Shown one piece after another: positions 62,839-64,000 of a DNA stretch of 64,000 nt; positions within the stretch are counted from its first letter, which is position 1; every line of letters starts with the position of its first letter. The stretch comes from an uncultured Mycoplasma sp. (lineage in GTDB: Bacteria > Bacillota_I > Bacilli_A > Mycoplasmatales > Metamycoplasmataceae). The notes under the pieces were generated by a model, which ran no database searches, was not told the DNA's origin, and saw nothing but the letters and a program-made list of their open reading frames with translations. Both the position numbers and the translations under genes were made by a program. Location of the stretch: NCBI GenBank assembly GCA_947040455.1, contig CAMRBN010000001.1, forward strand, positions 114,646 to 178,645, read 5' to 3'.

Positions 62839-62844
62839 TATAAT
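62839..62844 (+). promoter_or_regulatory. -10 element of a probable leaderless promoter for the two-TM protein
   Basis: TATAAT six bases before the ATG, without Shine-Dalgarno, in the region divergent from ptsG. Confidence 0.4.
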
Positions 62845-62850
62845 GATAGT

Positions 62851-63129
62851 ATGAATAACTTAAGAGACACAAGAATACAAATAGGAATTATTGATATTAA
62901 TATGACTCCTCATTGGGCATATTACATAGCAGGTTCTTTTTTTATTGTTCTTGCATTAATTTCTATTTTTTATACATACTATTTTTTGACTCACCCTTCA
63001 TCAGAAGAATTAATAAATGAGTCTAAGGGTTTTAAAAAACAATGATTTAAAAACAGAGTAGCTTTTATGTTTATGAGCGATGTCATTTGCATATTAGTGG
63101 CCATTTTTTTTATGATTAATGGATCATAA
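62851..63129 (+). CDS. Small two-TM membrane protein
   Basis: 92 aa. Two hydrophobic helices (YYIAGSFFIVLALISIFYTYYF and VAFMFMSDVICILVAIFFMI) joined by a basic loop of 25 residues (SSEELINESKGFKKQWFKNR). No known family. One TGA encodes Trp. It is divergent from ptsG and ends one base from the convergent coiled-coil gene. Function unknown. Confidence 0.65.
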
Positions 63130-63130
63130 T

Positions 63131-63799
63131 TTATTTGTTTTCTTTTTTGTTACTTTCTTTCTTTAAATACAAAGAGTAACTAGTTGCCATTATCACAGTA
63201 ATTGTTCCTATGGCAAAAAAAGATGCTCCAGTAATAAATAACGAGTCTCACATTTGATAATTGTCAAGTCTTGAAATATCATCTTTTGATTGATTCATTT
63301 TAGTAATTTTTTGATTATTATCTTTAATGCTTTGTTTTAAGGTCAATATTTCAGGACTATTTTTGCCATCTTCCAATTTAGTCTTGGCTGTGTTCAAAAG
63401 ATTTTTATTAGCATCTGTTCTGTTTTTGTCAAATTCAATTTGAGCTTTATCAACTGCTTCTTTAAGAGCAATTAATTTATCTTGTTCAATTATTAATTCA
63501 GCTTCTTCTTTTTGAATAAGTGCATTTAAAGCATTGTATTCAATACCACCTATTTTATCAGATTCTATTTTTAAGTTTTTTTTCAAATGATCAACATACA
63601 TTTTTTTTGTATCATAATCAGTTGTTTTTTCTTTTTCAAATGCTGTATTAATTCCGAAAAAACCAGAATTTTGTATTTCTGGTAAAGTATTTATATTATT
63701 ACCATACCCTCCAACAATAAAACACGATATTCCAATCGTTGCTATAGAGGCGGACAATATGGTTGTAATGGATAAAGTTTTTTTTAGATTTATTTTCAT
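63131..63799 (-). CDS. Membrane protein with a coiled-coil exterior domain
   Basis: 222 aa. N-terminal hydrophobic segment (SITTILSASIATIGISCFIVGG, with Cys but no clear lipobox), a central coiled coil of about 130 residues (KEEAELIIEQDKLIALKEAV; TAKTKLEDGKN), and a C-terminal membrane helix (FITGASFFAIGTITVIMATS) with a basic tail (KKESNKKENK). One TGA encodes Trp. Not recognised. Topology suggests a hairpin-shaped surface protein; mycoplasma adhesion or structural role is conceivable, not shown. Confidence 0.65.
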
Positions 63800-63835
63800 A
63801 TCACTACGTCCTTTTTTTATATAGATTTGGAAAAT

Positions 63836-63866
63836 TAAGCTTATTGCTTTAAAAACAATAAGCTTA
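63836..63866. other. Inverted repeat upstream of the coiled-coil gene
   Basis: 11-bp perfect stem TAAGCTTATTG / CAATAAGCTTA with a nine-base loop, about 37 bases upstream of the ATG. It has no T-tract on either side, so an operator or a processed structure is as likely as a terminator. Confidence 0.45.
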
Positions 63867-63901
63867 ATTAAAATTATACACCAAAATTAAAAAAAACAAA
63901 A

Positions 63902-63936
63902 AAAACCCCTTATTAATTTAGATTATAAGGGGTTTT
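63902..63936 (-). terminator. Intrinsic terminator of the gene entering from the right
   Basis: 12-bp stem AAAACCCCTTAT / ATAAGGGGTTTT with an 11-base loop, followed on the minus strand by a T-rich run, 13 bases after a stop codon in frame with the partial gene below. GC-rich core compared with the surroundings. Confidence 0.8.
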
Positions 63937-63949
63937 GTAATTTTGTTAA

Positions 63950-64000
63950 TTAATTATTTTTTGAATAATTTGTTGTTATTAAGTTTTTTATTTCTTTTAA
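63950..64000 (-). CDS. C-terminal fragment of a gene cut by the window edge
   Basis: A frame open to the right edge ends LKEIKNLITTNYSKNN-stop just before a strong terminator on the same strand. That placement suggests the end of a real gene; the 16 residues are too few to say what it is. Confidence 0.4.
   Translation of the reverse strand, partial: LKEIKNLITTNYSKNN

Overview
The window is a very AT-rich bacterial chromosome segment that reads correctly only with genetic code 4 (UGA = Trp). Conserved tryptophans in LigA, YidC, DnaK, UvrA, PtsG and the F1-like subunits are encoded by TGA. Together with many prolipoproteins, an HPr kinase, a multidomain glucose PTS protein, no cell-wall genes in view and a minimal gene set, this points to a Mollicute of the Mycoplasma/Mycoplasmopsis type. 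I do not assign a species. No tRNA, rRNA, IS element or CRISPR array was found. No gene-free stretch exceeds about 200 bp.

Layout. 1-7.1 kb (+): ECF transporter energising module (two ATPases plus EcfT), ligA, YebC-family regulator, topA. 7.2-14.3 kb (-): a 373-aa protein that I read as an FtsZ fold without the GTPase signature, then trxB, lgt, hprK, uvrA and a stand-alone Smr protein. 14.3-15.2 kb (+): short TsaC-like protein and rpiB. 15.2-25.4 kb (-): YitT-like membrane protein, a Lipoprotein_17/leucine-rich-repeat surface lipoprotein, CNNM/CorC protein, dnaB, rplI, gdpP, the rpsF-ssb-rpsR operon, engB (with an apparent frameshift) and coaD.

25.5-43.7 kb (-) is the accessory core: an F1-like ATPase locus with alpha-like, beta-like (about 200-residue N-terminal extension) and gamma-like subunits plus two further soluble proteins. 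It is flanked by a surface lipoprotein upstream. Downstream lie a 36-residue membrane peptide, a 150-aa anchored protein, a 1121-aa BspA-like lipoprotein, a 468-aa anchored repeat protein, a 12-TM protein and a 1080-aa protein with one N-terminal and two C-terminal membrane segments. No F0 a, b or c subunit is present. The set looks like one machine that couples cytoplasmic ATP hydrolysis to membrane and extracellular components, related to the 'F1-like X0' ATPases known from mycoplasmas.

43.7-55.8 kb (-): Bax-inhibitor-1-like protein, DegV, hpt, greA, a putative methyltransferase fold, a small acidic protein, the heat-shock group dnaK (with CIRCE operator), grpE (with an FKBP-like N-terminal domain) and hrcA, a degenerate ABC exporter, then yidC-rnpA-rpmH. 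55.8-57.3 kb: rpmH-dnaA intergenic region (candidate oriC) and dnaA (+). 57.3-62.8 kb (-): a 965-aa fusion of a catalytically dead phosphohexomutase fold to an MprF/UPF0104-type flippase domain, then ptsG. 62.8-64 kb: a small two-TM protein (+), a TM/coiled-coil/TM protein (-) and the tail of a gene entering from the right.

How the genes work together: several pieces of core physiology are grouped (replication start with RNase P and membrane insertase; heat-shock repressor, chaperones and operator; PTS glucose uptake with HPr kinase elsewhere in the window). A recurring theme is domains that keep their fold but appear to have lost catalysis: FtsZ-like, phosphohexomutase-like and the ABC ATPase. 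Many genes also have TATAAT-like -10 boxes only 5-9 bases from the ATG and no Shine-Dalgarno, which suggests leaderless mRNAs.
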